The notes below the pieces were generated by a model. That model ran no database searches, was not told the origin of the DNA, and saw nothing but the letters and a program-made list of their open reading frames with translations. Source: DATEDA01 sp963789885 (GTDB lineage Bacteria > Pseudomonadota > Gammaproteobacteria > Burkholderiales > SG8-39). From it: a stretch of 23,126 nt of DNA. Both the position numbers and the translations under genes were made by a program. Shown piece after piece: positions 8,485 to 16,188 of this stretch (its first letter is position 1; each line of letters opens with the position of its first letter). The DNA lies in contig CAWBNB010000051.1 in the NCBI GenBank assembly GCA_963789885.1, positions 1 to 23,126 on the forward strand, read 5' to 3'.

Positions 8485-9185
8485 CTAGCGCGAGAGCAGA
8501 TAGCGCGTGACGCTCGCTACGTGCCAGCGCAAATGGCGAAAGCTGCGACGGCTCTCGCGGCGCGCGAGATGCGTCACGCACGCCGCCGGGAACGAGCCGG
8601 ACGTCGAACCCCGAGGCCCGCAGCCGGCGACAGAGATCGACGTCTTCGTAGTAGAGAAAGTACCGCTCGTCGAAGCCGTCGACCGCGGCGAACGCCTCGC
8701 GCCGGAACGCGAGGAACATGCCGGCGACCCAGTCGGGCGAGAACGGCTCGGAGCCGATCGCGTAGTCGAGCCGCGGCGCCAGGCCGAGCAGCTTCGCTGC
8801 CAACCTCCACGCGGACGGAAAGCGCCGCGCGCTGTCTTCCGGCTCGCCCGCCGCGTCGACGACGAGCGGCGCCGCAACACCCACGCGCCGGTCCGCGAGC
8901 TCCGCGACGAGCGCAGCGAACGGATCGGCCGACGAAGCGGATGTCCGGGTTCAGCACGCAGAAGATCGCCCCGGTCGCGCGGCGAAACGCCGCGTTGTGG
9001 TTGGCGCCGAAGCCTTTCCGCGAGGGATTGCGGACGATCTCGACCGCGAGACGGGGCGGGATTGCGGGCGGCTCCTCGGCGACGTTCAGCGTGACAATGA
9101 CATCCAGGCCGCGCCGATCCAGCCGCGCGAGATCGGCCAGGAGATCCTGGACGAGGTCGCGTTGAGCGTGGCTCACCACGGACAC
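8485..9185 (-). CDS. GT2 glycosyltransferase, WbbL-like, two frameshifts
   Basis: A GT2 enzyme resembling WbbL-type (rhamnosyl) transferases. The first part reads SVVSHAQRDLVQDLLADL, then NPSRKGFGANHNAAF and LNPDIRF with its NPD motif (79-81). At 8927-8930 one surplus base must be dropped to continue as ADPFAALVAELADRRVGVAAP, then GMFLAFRREAFAAVDGFDERY and YEDVDLCRR. A second surplus base in the GGG at 8588-8590 must be dropped to give the normal tail VTHLARRESRRSFRHLRWHV and end at 8485. After both repairs the gene is 699 bases (232 aa), an exact multiple of three. The start is uncertain: the GTG at 9185 is used, but conserved residues TIT of the first strand lie just upstream. It follows manC by 64 bases. 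Confidence 0.82.
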
Positions 9186-9249
9186 GGTGATCGTCGGCGC
9201 GGTCGCGCCAGAGGCATCCGGGGACGCGCTCGCCGCGGGGCTCAGGGGC

Positions 9250-10675
9250 TCAGCTCCGCTTGTAGAGATCCTCGAAGCGGACGATGTCGTCCTCGCCGAG
9301 GTAGCCGCCCGACTGCACCTCGATCAGGTGGAGGGGCACCTTGCCCGGGTTCTCGAGCCGGTGCTTGGTGCCGATCGGGATGTAGGTCGACTCGTTCTCG
9401 GCCACGAGCTTCACCTCCTCGCCGCGCGTGACCTTCGCGGTGCCGGAGACGACGACCCAGTGCTCGGCGCGGTGATGGTGCATCTGGAGGCTGAGCGCGG
9501 CACCGGGCTTCACCATCAACCGCTTGACCTGGAACCGGTCGCCCGTATCGATCGACTCGTAGTAACCCCACGGACGGTAGACGCGCCGGTGGGACACGTG
9601 CTCGGTGCGCTTCGCGGCGTCGAGCTTGCCGACGATGTCCTTCACCTTCTGCGCCTCGTCCTTGGAGGTGACGAGCACCGCGTCGTCGGTTTCGACCACG
9701 ACCGCGTCGCTCAGGCCGAGGACCGAGACGAAGCGCGTCTCGGCGCGGACATAGCAGTTCTCCGACGCTTCCACGTGCACGTCGCCGCGCAGGACATTCC
9801 CGCCCGCATCCTTCTCGCCGACCTCCCAGAGCGTCGCCCACGAGCCGACATCGCTCCAGCCGATATCCACCGGGACGACGGCCGCGCGTCCGGTCTTCTC
9901 CATCACCGCGTAGTCGATCGAATCGGCGGGACAGGCCGCGAACGCCGCCGCGTCGAGCCGCACGAAATCGAGGTCGGTCGCGGCTTTCTCCCACGCTGTG
10001 CGGCAGGCGGCGAGCATCGCCGGCGCGTGACGACCCAGCTCCTCGAGATAGCGTCGCGCGCTGAAGACGAACATGCCGCTGTTCCAGGCGAAGGTGCCCT
10101 TGCTGCAGGAACCTGCGCGCAGTCGCGGTGTCGGGCTTCTCGACAAACCGCGCGACGCGAAACACGCCATCGTGACCCTCGATAGGCTCGCCGCCCTCGA
10201 TGTAGCCGTAGCCCGTCGCGGCGTGATCGGGCCGGATGCCGAACGTCGTGAGGAAACCCGAGCGCGCGCTGGCTGCCGCCTTCAGCACCGCGACATGGAA
10301 TGTCTCCACATCGCGGATCAGGTGATCGGCCGGCAGCACGAGCATCACCGCATCGGGATCGGCGCGCTCCAGCGCGAGCGCAGCGACCGCAACCGCCGGC
10401 GCGGTATTGCGTCCGACCGGCTCGAGGATCTGCACGCGCGGCGGCGCGTCGATCGCGCGCAGCTGCTCGGCGACGAGAAAGCGGTGCTCGCTGTTGCTGA
10501 CGACCGTCGGCGGCTCGGCGCCGGCGAGGCCACGCAGCCGCTCGACGGTCTCCTGCAGCATGGTCCGCTCGGACACGAGCGGCAGGAACTGCTTGGGCAG
10601 CAGCTGGCGCGACATCGGCCAGAGCCGGCTGCCGCTGCCGCCACACAGGATAACGGGATGGATCGCAGGTGCCAT
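9250..10675 (-). CDS. manC: Mannose-1-phosphate guanylyltransferase / mannose-6-phosphate isomerase, frameshifted
   Basis: A cytoplasmic two-domain enzyme giving GDP-mannose. The N-terminal pyrophosphorylase domain carries GGSGSRLWPMSRQLLPKQF (12-30) plus EPVGRNTAPAVA and LPADHLI; the C-terminal cupin-like isomerase domain starts at RPWGYYESIDTGDRFQVKR and has SLQMHHHRAEHW and ENESTYIPIGTKHRLENPG. Between them the frame breaks after ARRFLQQ: one surplus base in the CCC at 10097-10099 must be dropped to read GTFAWNSGMFVF. The repaired length is 474 aa, normal for AlgA/ManC. The ATG at 10675 precedes the conserved block. GDP-mannose would feed mannose-, rhamnose- or related residues of the O-chain. 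Confidence 0.93.
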
Positions 10676-10761
10676 GACGCCGGTCGAAGGGGAATGATCG
10701 CGAGTCTGCCACAAACGGATCGCCCCTCCGCGTCCCTCGCGTCCCGGCTCGTGACGGACCT

Positions 10762-10767
10762 TACAAT
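10762..10767 (+). promoter_or_regulatory. Possible -10 box for the second acyltransferase
   Basis: TACAAT lies 28 bases before the GTG start at 10796, inside the 120-base divergent gap with manC. There is no good -35 match at the expected distance. Confidence 0.3.
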
Positions 10768-10795
10768 ACGCGCCCTCGATCGCGAGCCGGGCCCA

Positions 10796-11844
10796 GTGAG
10801 CCATCGCAACAACTTCGACCTGCTGCGGTTCGCGTTCGCCTTCACGGCGTTCCTCTTCCACGCGCACGCGCTCTCCGGCGAGCCGGCGCTCGCGCCGCTG
10901 TCGCGCTACTTCTCCGCGGATCTGGCCGTCAAGTCCTTCTTCGTCGTGAGCGGCTATCTGGTCCTGATGAGTTACGAGAGGGCGCGTTCGCTCGGCGACT
11001 ACGCCGGCAAGCGGATCCGTCGCGTGTACCCGGCCTACTTCGCGATCGTCGTCGGCTGCGCGGTGCTCGGCGCGATCATCACGAGCTCTCCCGCCGGCGG
11101 AGTACCTGTCGGGCGGGGTGGCCAGCGTATCTCGCGGCGAATCTGGTGTTCCTGAACTTTCTCGCGCCGAATCTGCCGGGCGTCTTCGAGGCAAACCCGT
11201 TCACCGAGGTGAACGGGGCGCTCTGGACGCTCAAGGTGGAGGTGATGTTCTACGCCATCGTCCCGCTGATCGCGTGGCTCTGCCGGCGGCTGGGGACTGC
11301 GCGCGTGCTCGCGGCGCTCTATCTCGCGTCCGTGGCCTACTATCTCGCGCTCGGCCACGTCGCGGAGGCGCGCGGGAGCCGCCTCTACGCTCAATTCCAG
11401 CTTCAGCTTCCGGGTCAGCTCGCGTACTTCGTCGCCGGCGCGGCGGGGTTCTACTTTGACCACGTCCTCGCAAAGCGATGGTGGCTGCTCGCCGTGCTGG
11501 CGGTCGCAGGCTATGCGACATTGGGGCTCGCGCGCAGCGCCCTGCTCGATGCCTTGCTGTATCCGGCGGTTCTTGCCGCGCTGGTCGTGTACGCGGCAGT
11601 CGGCCTGCGCTACCTCGGGAACTTCGGACGATTCGGCGATTTCTCCTACGGGATCTACGTCGTTCACTTCCCGCTGCTCCAGGTGCTGGTGAGCTTCGGC
11701 CTGTTCCGGGTCAACCCCTGGCTCGGCCTCGGCGCGGCAACGCTCGGCGTACTCGCGCTCGCCGCCCTGTCCTGGCACTTCGTCGAGAAGCCGTTCCTCC
11801 GCCGCAGCTCGCATTACGTGCTCGCAGAGGCAGGACGCACTTGA
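10796..11844 (+). CDS. Acyltransferase-3 family membrane O-acyltransferase, frameshifted
   Basis: A second AT3 protein, unlike the one at 6148 in sequence. It opens NNFDLLRFAFAFTAFLFHAHAL with the conserved Arg and His, followed by DLAVKSFFVVSGYL and KRIRRVYPAYF. The frame breaks near 11095-11117; the best repair drops one base in each of two G-rich spots (about 11095-11100 and 11111-11117) to read AEYLSGG then WPAYLAANLVFLNFLAPNLPG, the normal family sequence. The rest carries NGALWTLKVEVMFY, FSYGIYVVHFPLLQ and HFVEKPFLRR. After two repairs it is 348 aa. A single missing base would also join the parts but gives a less family-like stretch. The GTG at 10796 is preferred; another GTG at 10751 is possible. 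No SGNH domain is attached. Confidence 0.85.
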
Positions 11845-11858
11845 GCGCGCCCTACCGG

Positions 11859-12359
11859 TCACCGGCGCCGCCTCCCGGGAACCGCTCGCACGGTCTTGAA
11901 GAGCCGCGTGTCGAACGGATGGCGGCTCTTCGCGACGATGCGAATTCCCGTTCCGGCGAGCAGCCTCGGATTGAGCAGGACGTTGAAGGCGTGGGGCGAG
12001 ACCGCGCTCGGTACGCGAAGGGCGACGCTTCGACTCGCGGCGAGCCACGTGTCGCCGATGCTACGCGTCAGCAATGTCCGTTGCTTCCAGTCGGAGGGAA
12101 GAGCGGCAAGTGCGACTTCCTCGACCGCCGCTTTCGCCGGGAATGCGATGCGGAGCAACTGGTAGCTTCGCGGCAGCTCGTCGAGCGACTCCACCTCCAG
12201 GTGGACCAGCGCCTCGAGCAGCGCGCCGGTCGGCGCTTCGGCGCAGTAGACGACCTCCCGTCCTTTGCTGTGCCACCGCGCGCCGGCGCGCAGGCCGCCC
12301 CATCCGGTCAGGTCCGCGTGGTTGCTGATGCGCCAGAGTGACCGCGGCCGCCTAGGCAA
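11859..12359 (-). CDS. RES-domain toxin (NAD+-degrading type)
   Basis: Toxin of a RES-Xre toxin-antitoxin pair. RES toxins such as MbcT and ParT attack NAD+ or modify a target using it. The 166-residue protein has the whole RES fold signature: LWRISNHADL, then GARWHSKGREVVYCAEAP with Arg28, Tyr38 and Glu41, LLEALVHLE with Glu49, and VPSAVSPHAFNVLLNP with Ser118. It starts at a TTG at 12359 inside the end of the antitoxin gene (8-base overlap), so translation is probably coupled. No in-frame ATG precedes the conserved LWRIS, which supports the TTG. It ends 14 bases from the convergent acyltransferase gene. It looks intact. Confidence 0.9.
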   Translation of the reverse strand: MPRRPRSLWRISNHADLTGWGGLRAGARWHSKGREVVYCAEAPTGALLEALVHLEVESLDELPRSYQLLRIAFPAKAAVEEVALAALPSDWKQRTLLTRSIGDTWLAASRSVALRVPSAVSPHAFNVLLNPRLLAGTGIRIVAKSRHPFDTRLFKTVRAVPGRRRR

Positions 12360-12816
12360 CGTAGCCTTCGTCGATCGCGATCAACTCCTCTTCGACGACC
12401 TGAGCGCCTTCCGCGGTGCTCAGGAGCTGAAACGGTGTCTTGCCGCCGAGGCGGCGCTTCGGTGCGTGCAGCCACTTGAGCGCACGCTTCTTGTCGCCGA
12501 AGACCTGCTCCGCGTACAGCACCGCCTTGCCGATGCGGGCCACACGCTCAGATTCGTCAGGCCGGAGCCGCTCGCCCCGTGCGCGCCTGTGCGTCAACGT
12601 CCGCGGCGGCGCGACGAGCGAAACCTCGGCTGGCCGCAGATAGCCCTCTCGCACCAGCGCGTCGAGCGCGGCGAGCGCGAGGCCTTCGCCAAGCGCATGC
12701 GCAAGGTCGATCGATCGGTAGACCGGCTTCTTCAGTTCGAGCAACGATGACAGCTTCCGCCAGAAGTCGCTGCGCCGCTCGTAGCGGGGCGAGGCTTCAC
12801 GCAATAGATAGCTCAT
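12352..12816 (-). CDS. MbcA/ParS-type (Xre-like) antitoxin of the RES toxin
   Basis: Antitoxin of 154 residues that by family binds and blocks the RES toxin and represses its own operon. The N-terminal two-thirds is helical and Xre-like; the C-terminal part (about residues 95-154), with YAEQVFGDKKRALKWLHAP, LGGKTPFQLLSTAEG and VVEEELIAIDEG, is the DUF2384 toxin-binding domain. The ATG at 12816 is chosen because GGAG lies about 7 bases upstream; the frame is open further up but without a better start. The gene overlaps the toxin by 8 bases. Two matching palindromes upstream are the likely operator. Confidence 0.9.
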   Translation of the reverse strand: MSYLLREASPRYERRSDFWRKLSSLLELKKPVYRSIDLAHALGEGLALAALDALVREGYLRPAEVSLVAPPRTLTHRRARGERLRPDESERVARIGKAVLYAEQVFGDKKRALKWLHAPKRRLGGKTPFQLLSTAEGAQVVEEELIAIDEGYVA

Positions 12817-12823
12817 GGTGCTC

Positions 12824-12856
12824 CGGCAAATGCCGCTAGTTGACAGGCATTCTGCC
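12824..12856. promoter_or_regulatory. Two palindromes upstream of the RES antitoxin, likely autoregulation operator
   Basis: CGGCA-AA-TGCCG at 12824-12835 and GGCA-TTC-TGCC at 12846-12856 share the half-sites GGCA and TGCC. Their centres are about 21.5 bases apart, two turns of the helix, as expected for two dimers binding the same face. They sit just upstream of the antitoxin ATG and its ribosome site. Binding by the antitoxin is inferred. Confidence 0.55.
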
Positions 12857-12907
12857 ACAACCGGCGTGCGGCCATGGCGAGTTTATCCGCGTGTCCCGGC
12901 TTCCGCC

Positions 12908-12913
12908 TAGAAT
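12908..12913 (+). promoter_or_regulatory. Possible -10 box for the WbpV-like gene
   Basis: TAGAAT, five of six matches to consensus, lies 33 bases before the TTG start at 12946. The -35 region is poor. Confidence 0.3.
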
Positions 12914-12945
12914 CGCGCGCGCTCCGCTGACCGGCGACCGGCCCC

Positions 12946-13957
12946 TTGAGCGCAAGCCGAATCCTCGTCACCGGCGCGACCGGATTCGTCGGGCGCGCCC
13001 TCGTCCGCCGGCTCCTCGCCGACGGCGGGTGCGTGCGCGCCGTGGTTCGGCCCTCGTCCGAGCGCGCTCCCGGCGCAGGTCGAGAGGGTGGCCGTGGACG
13101 AGATCGGCCCGGCGACCGATTGGACGCGCTGCGCTCGCCGGGTGTCGACGCCGATCGTCCATCTCGCCGCGCGCGCGCACGTGGTGCGCGAGTCGTCGGC
13201 CGACGCGTACGCGCTCTACAGCGCAGTCAACACGCGCGGCACGCTGCGGCTCGCCGAAGCGGCCGCGGCCGCCGGCGTGCGGCGCTTCGTCTTCCTCAGC
13301 TCCGCGCGCGTGCACGGCGAGCGGTCGACCGGCGCACCCTTCACCGAGTCGAGCCCGCTCGTCGCGTACGATCCCTATGGCCGGTCCAAGGCCGATGCCG
13401 AGCGCGGTCTCGCGTCGCTCGCTCGCGCGGGCCAGCTCGAGCCGGTGATTCTCCGCCCCCCGCTCGTCTACGGTCCCGAAGCGCGCGGCAATTTCGCCCG
13501 GCTCGTCGCGCTCGTCGCGCGCGGCGTGCCGCTGCCCCTCGGCGCGGTGCGGAACCGCCGCAGCCTCGTGTACGTCGGCAATCTCGTGGACGCGATCGTC
13601 CGCGCGCTGGATCACCCGGCCGCGGCCGGCCAGACCTTCATGGTGAGCGACGGCGAGGACGTGTCGACGCCGGAGCTCGTACGACGCATCGCGCCGGGCG
13701 CTCGGGCAAGCCCGCGCGACTCGTTGCCGGTCCCGCCGGCCCTGCTCCGCCTCGCCGGTACGCTCGCCGGCCGCTCGGACGACGTCGCGCGGCTCCTCGA
13801 CGATCTCGTCGTCGACAGCTCGAAGATCCGCGCGTTTCTCGGCTGGTCGCCGGTCTTTACGCTGGACGAAGGCCTGGCCCAGACTGCTGCCTGGTACCGG
13901 ACCGTTGCGGGTGGCTCGAACGGCGGCCGTTCGAGCGGCGAACGTCGATCGTTTTGA
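12946..13957 (+). CDS. NAD-dependent sugar epimerase/reductase, WbpV/WreQ-like, frameshifted
   Basis: A short-chain dehydrogenase of the extended type acting on nucleotide sugars in the cytoplasm. It begins SASRILVTGATGFVGRALVRRL with the NAD motif TGATGFVG (9-16). One surplus base in the CCC at 13069-13071 must be dropped to continue RAPAQVERVAVDEIG. Further on are VHLAARAHVVRES, FLSSARVHGE, the active-site YGRSK, and a tail (YVGNLVDAIVRAL, FMVSDGEDVSTPELVRRIA, IRAFLGWSP) closely like WbpV/WreQ, which reduce the 4-keto-6-deoxy intermediate to UDP-QuiNAc. The stretch at about 13120-13160 is poorly conserved and may hide a compensating pair of indels. The start is a TTG at 12946; no ATG fits. 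Repaired length 336 aa. The pairing with GT4 and a WbpM-like gene supports the QuiNAc role, but UDP-HexNAc 4-epimerase remains possible. Confidence 0.83.
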
Positions 13958-13982
13958 CGTTTTAACGTCATGACGCTATGAT
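13954..13982 (+). promoter_or_regulatory. Strong sigma-70-like promoter with palindromic operator before the RHH-RelE pair
   Basis: TTGACG (13954-13959) and TATGAT (13977-13982) are 17 bases apart, a near-ideal promoter. The spacer holds TGACG half-sites: GACGTT-TT-AACGTC (13956-13969) and the perfect palindrome CGTCATGACG (13966-13975). This is where a ribbon-helix-helix antitoxin would bind to repress. The -35 overlaps the last codons of the upstream gene. The predicted transcript start is at or next to the ATG at 13989, so the mRNA would have almost no leader. Confidence 0.7.
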
Positions 13983-13988
13983 CGCGGT

Positions 13989-14219
13989 ATGGATGCTCAG
14001 AAGCGCGCTACCGTTTACCTGGACTCGGACCTCCACCGTGCCCTGCGCTTGAAGGCGGCCGCAACCGACCGGTCGATCTCGGAGATCGTGAACGAGGCCG
14101 TACGCCGCAGCCTCGCCGAAGATGCGATCGATCTCGCGGCGATCGAGCGCCGCGTTGCCGAGCCGGAAGCCGACTTTGCGGTCGTCGTCAAGGGCATGAA
14201 ACGGCGTGGCCGGCTATAG
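13989..14219 (+). CDS. Ribbon-helix-helix (CopG-like) antitoxin
   Basis: A 76-residue DNA-binding antitoxin. The start RATVYLDSDLHRALRLKAA gives the beta-strand and first helix, and DRSISEIVNEAVRRSL the turn and second helix of the RHH fold; the remainder is an acidic then basic tail that would wrap the toxin. It overlaps the downstream RelE-like gene by 14 bases, the standard arrangement. The ATG at 13989 lies six bases after the -10 box with no Shine-Dalgarno, suggesting leaderless translation. The operator is in the promoter just upstream. It looks intact. Confidence 0.92.
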   Translation: MDAQKRATVYLDSDLHRALRLKAAATDRSISEIVNEAVRRSLAEDAIDLAAIERRVAEPEADFAVVVKGMKRRGRL

Positions 14220-14469
14220 GCTGGTCATAAAGGCGAGCGCGAGAAAGGAGCTCGAGCAGGTCGAGCCCAAGAAACTGCGGCAGCGCCTCGTCGCCGCGCT
14301 GGAGCGACTTGCCCTCGACCCGCGTCCGGCGGGCTGCGAGAGGCTGGCCGGCGTTTCCGACGCCTATCGCATTCGGCAGGGCGACTATCGCGCTGTCTTC
14401 ACGATCGACGACAAGGCGCGCCTCGTTACAATCGTGAAGGTCGGCCATCGGCGCGAGGTCTATCGATAG
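14206..14469 (+). CDS. RelE/ParE-family toxin
   Basis: An 87-residue toxin of the RelE/ParE superfamily: YRLVIKASARKELEQVEPKK at the N-terminus, then LALDPRPAGCERLAG, the strand AYRIRQGDYRAVFTIDD and the C-terminal VTIVKVGHRREVYR. This set with HRREVYR is typical of RelE-type mRNA-cleaving toxins, with basic residues and a C-terminal Tyr as likely catalytic groups. It starts at a GTG within the antitoxin gene and is probably translationally coupled to it. RelE and ParE cannot be told apart with certainty by eye, but the Arg/His/Tyr-rich tail favours RelE. Confidence 0.9.
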   Translation: MAGYRLVIKASARKELEQVEPKKLRQRLVAALERLALDPRPAGCERLAGVSDAYRIRQGDYRAVFTIDDKARLVTIVKVGHRREVYR

Positions 14470-14514
14470 CGGTCCCGCCTTTCACCCTCGACCACGCGCT
14501 CGACCGAGCTTCGT

Positions 14515-14551
14515 GACCATGATACCATGACCACGGTCATGGAGGACCATG
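14515..14551 (+). promoter_or_regulatory. Operator and ribosome site of the Phd-PIN pair
   Basis: The block has a perfect palindrome, CCATGACC-AC-GGTCATGG (14525-14542), flanked by two further GACCATG half-sites (14515-14521 and 14545-14551). The Shine-Dalgarno GGAGG (14541-14545) overlaps its right arm, ten bases before the ATG at 14556. Antitoxin binding would thus cover the promoter end and the ribosome-site region. No convincing -35/-10 pair was seen. Confidence 0.6.
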
Positions 14552-14555
14552 CGAC

Positions 14556-14790
14556 ATGGACAGCACGGTGTCGAAGTCGAAGTTCAAACCGAAGGCGCTC
14601 GAGTATTTTCGCCGCGTCGAGGAGACCGGCGAGGCGATCGTGATCACCGACAAGGGCCGGCCGGTGCTGAAGATCGTGCCCTTACCGCGAAGCGAAGGCC
14701 AACCCGCGGGCGCGCCTCCGCGGCTCGGTGCTTCGCTACGTGCGACCGACGGAGCCGGTCGGCACGACCGAGTGGGAAGCGCTCAAGTGA
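14556..14790 (+). CDS. Phd/YefM-type antitoxin, frameshifted
   Basis: Antitoxin for the PIN toxin. The N-terminal DNA-binding part reads SKFKPKALEYFRRVEETGEAIVITDKGRPVLKIVPL, typical of Phd/YefM partners of PIN toxins. After about residue 53 the frame runs into an atypical sequence. Dropping one base near 14710-14720 gives LRGSVLRYVRPTEPVG and TTEWEALK followed by TGA, a standard toxin-binding tail for this family. Repaired length 77 aa. Its TGA (14788-14790) overlaps the GTG of the PIN gene. Without the repair the frame continues straight into the PIN gene and mimics a fusion; that is very likely not real. Confidence 0.85.
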
Positions 14791-15182
14791 TCGTCCTCGA
14801 CACCCACAGCTGGGTGTGGTGGGCGAGCGATTCGGGCGAGCTCTCGAAACCGGCGCGCAAGGCGATCGACGACGCGGTCGCCGAGGATCGCGCCCTCGTC
14901 TCGTCGATCAGCGTCTGGGAGGTGGCGATGCTCGCGGCGCGGGACAGGCTCCGGCTCTCGATGCCGATCGACGAGTGGGTCGTGCAGGCAGAACGCATCC
15001 AGGGGCTTCGCTTCGCGCCGGTGACCAACCCGATCGCCCTGCGCTCGGTGCAGCTGCCCGGCCGCCTCCACGACGACCCGGCGGATCGGATCATCATCGC
15101 GACGGCGCTCAGCCACGGCGCAGCGGTAGTGACGAAGGACGAGAAGATCCGACGTTATGAGCACGTGCGTGCGATCTGGTGA
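14787..15182 (+). CDS. PIN-domain RNase toxin (VapC-like)
   Basis: A 131-residue metal-dependent RNase toxin. The four acidic positions of the PIN active site are visible: Asp5 in VLDTHSW, Glu45 in SVWEVAM, an Asp in HDDPADRIIIATA (96-100) and Asp118 in VVTKDEK. The DTHSWVWW opening and DDPADR motif match the PIN group that pairs with Phd/YefM-type antitoxins. The GTG at 14787 overlaps the antitoxin stop, giving translational coupling. The gene looks intact. It ends 12 bases before the GT4 gene, so it lies directly in line with the sugar genes. Confidence 0.92.
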   Translation: MIVLDTHSWVWWASDSGELSKPARKAIDDAVAEDRALVSSISVWEVAMLAARDRLRLSMPIDEWVVQAERIQGLRFAPVTNPIALRSVQLPGRLHDDPADRIIIATALSHGAAVVTKDEKIRRYEHVRAIW

Positions 15183-15194
15183 GACTGGATCGCG

Positions 15195-16188
15195 ATGACG
15201 CCCGCGCTCGCCCTGGTCCCCGCCGCCGCTGCGCTCGCCTGCACGAGCGCGATCCTGCTGCTGCTGAAGCGCGGCGACCGGCTCCCCCTCGACCATCCGA
15301 ACGAGCGCTCGCTGCACGAGGAGCCCGTCCCGCGCGTTGGTGGAATCGGGATCGTCGCCGGCGTGCTGCTCGCCTTCGCGCTCGTACGCGCCGAACCGCT
15401 GCTTGCCGCGCTGGTCGCCGTGCTCGCAGTGGTGTCGTATCTCGACGACCGCGCGCATCTGCCGATCCTGCTGCGCTTCGGCGCCCACGCGGTCGCGGCA
15501 ATACTGTTCGTCCTCGCGGCAGCGCCCGACGCGCACCCGGTCTTGCAGGCGGCGCTCGCGCTCGCCGCGATGTGGCTGACGAATCTCTACAACTTCATGG
15601 ACGGCTCGGACGGCCTCGCGGGCGGCATGGCCCTGTTCGGATTCGGCGCCTACGCGCTCGCCGCCTGGCTTGCCGGCGATCCCGTGTTCGTCGTCGTGGC
15701 CGCGAGCATCGCCGCGGCGGCGGCCGCGTTCCTCGTCTTCAACTTCCCGCCGGCGAAGGTATTCATGGGCGACGCCGGCTCGATCCCGCTCGGGTTCCTG
15801 TCGGCGGCGCTGGGGATCCTCGGCTGGCGCGCCGGTCACTGGCCGCTCTGGTTCCCGGTGCTCGTCTTCTCGCCGTTCATCGTCGATGCCAGCGTCACGC
15901 TCGCGCGCCGGCTGCTGCGCGGCGAGCGCGTCTGGCAGGCGCACCGCTCGCACTACTACCAGCGGCTGGTGCAGCTCGGCTGGGGCCACCGCAACACCGC
16001 GCTCGCCGAGTACGCGCTGATGGCGGCGTGCGGGGCGCTCGCGCTCTGGGCACTCGGCCAGCTGCCGGCGATGCAGTGGACGGCGCTGGGCGGCGCCGCG
16101 GTCGTCTACGCTCGTGGTCGCCGCGCTGGTCGACGCCGCATGGCGGCGGCATTCGCAAGGCAGGCAGGGCGATGCCCGCGCGCTTTAA
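15195..16188 (+). CDS. GT4-family initiating sugar-1-phosphate transferase (WbpL/WecA-like), frameshifted at 3' end
   Basis: A polytopic membrane enzyme that transfers HexNAc-1-phosphate, here probably QuiNAc- or FucNAc-1-phosphate, to undecaprenyl phosphate and starts O-chain assembly. Family motifs are clear: DHPNERSLHEEPVPRVGGIG (33-52), SYLDDR with the Mg-binding DD (84-85), NFMDGSDGLAGG (133-144), FMGDAGSIPLGF and the HRSHYYQRL loop. Near the C-terminus one surplus base at about 16107-16110 must be dropped to give the normal hydrophobic end LVVAALVDAAWRRHSQGRQG, ending in TAA at 16188 (330 aa). The repaired end overlaps the next gene by 17 bases. The ATG at 15195 is the first before the membrane helix. 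Confidence 0.92.

Noticed and set aside
9242..11194. 650-codon minus-strand frame
   Set aside because: Only the section around 10100-10675 is ManC; the upstream part lies opposite an acyltransferase gene and the downstream part is ManC out of frame.
14736..15989. 417-codon minus-strand open frame
   Set aside because: Composition is Arg/Glu/His-rich as expected of antisense high-GC coding DNA, and it covers three recognised genes.
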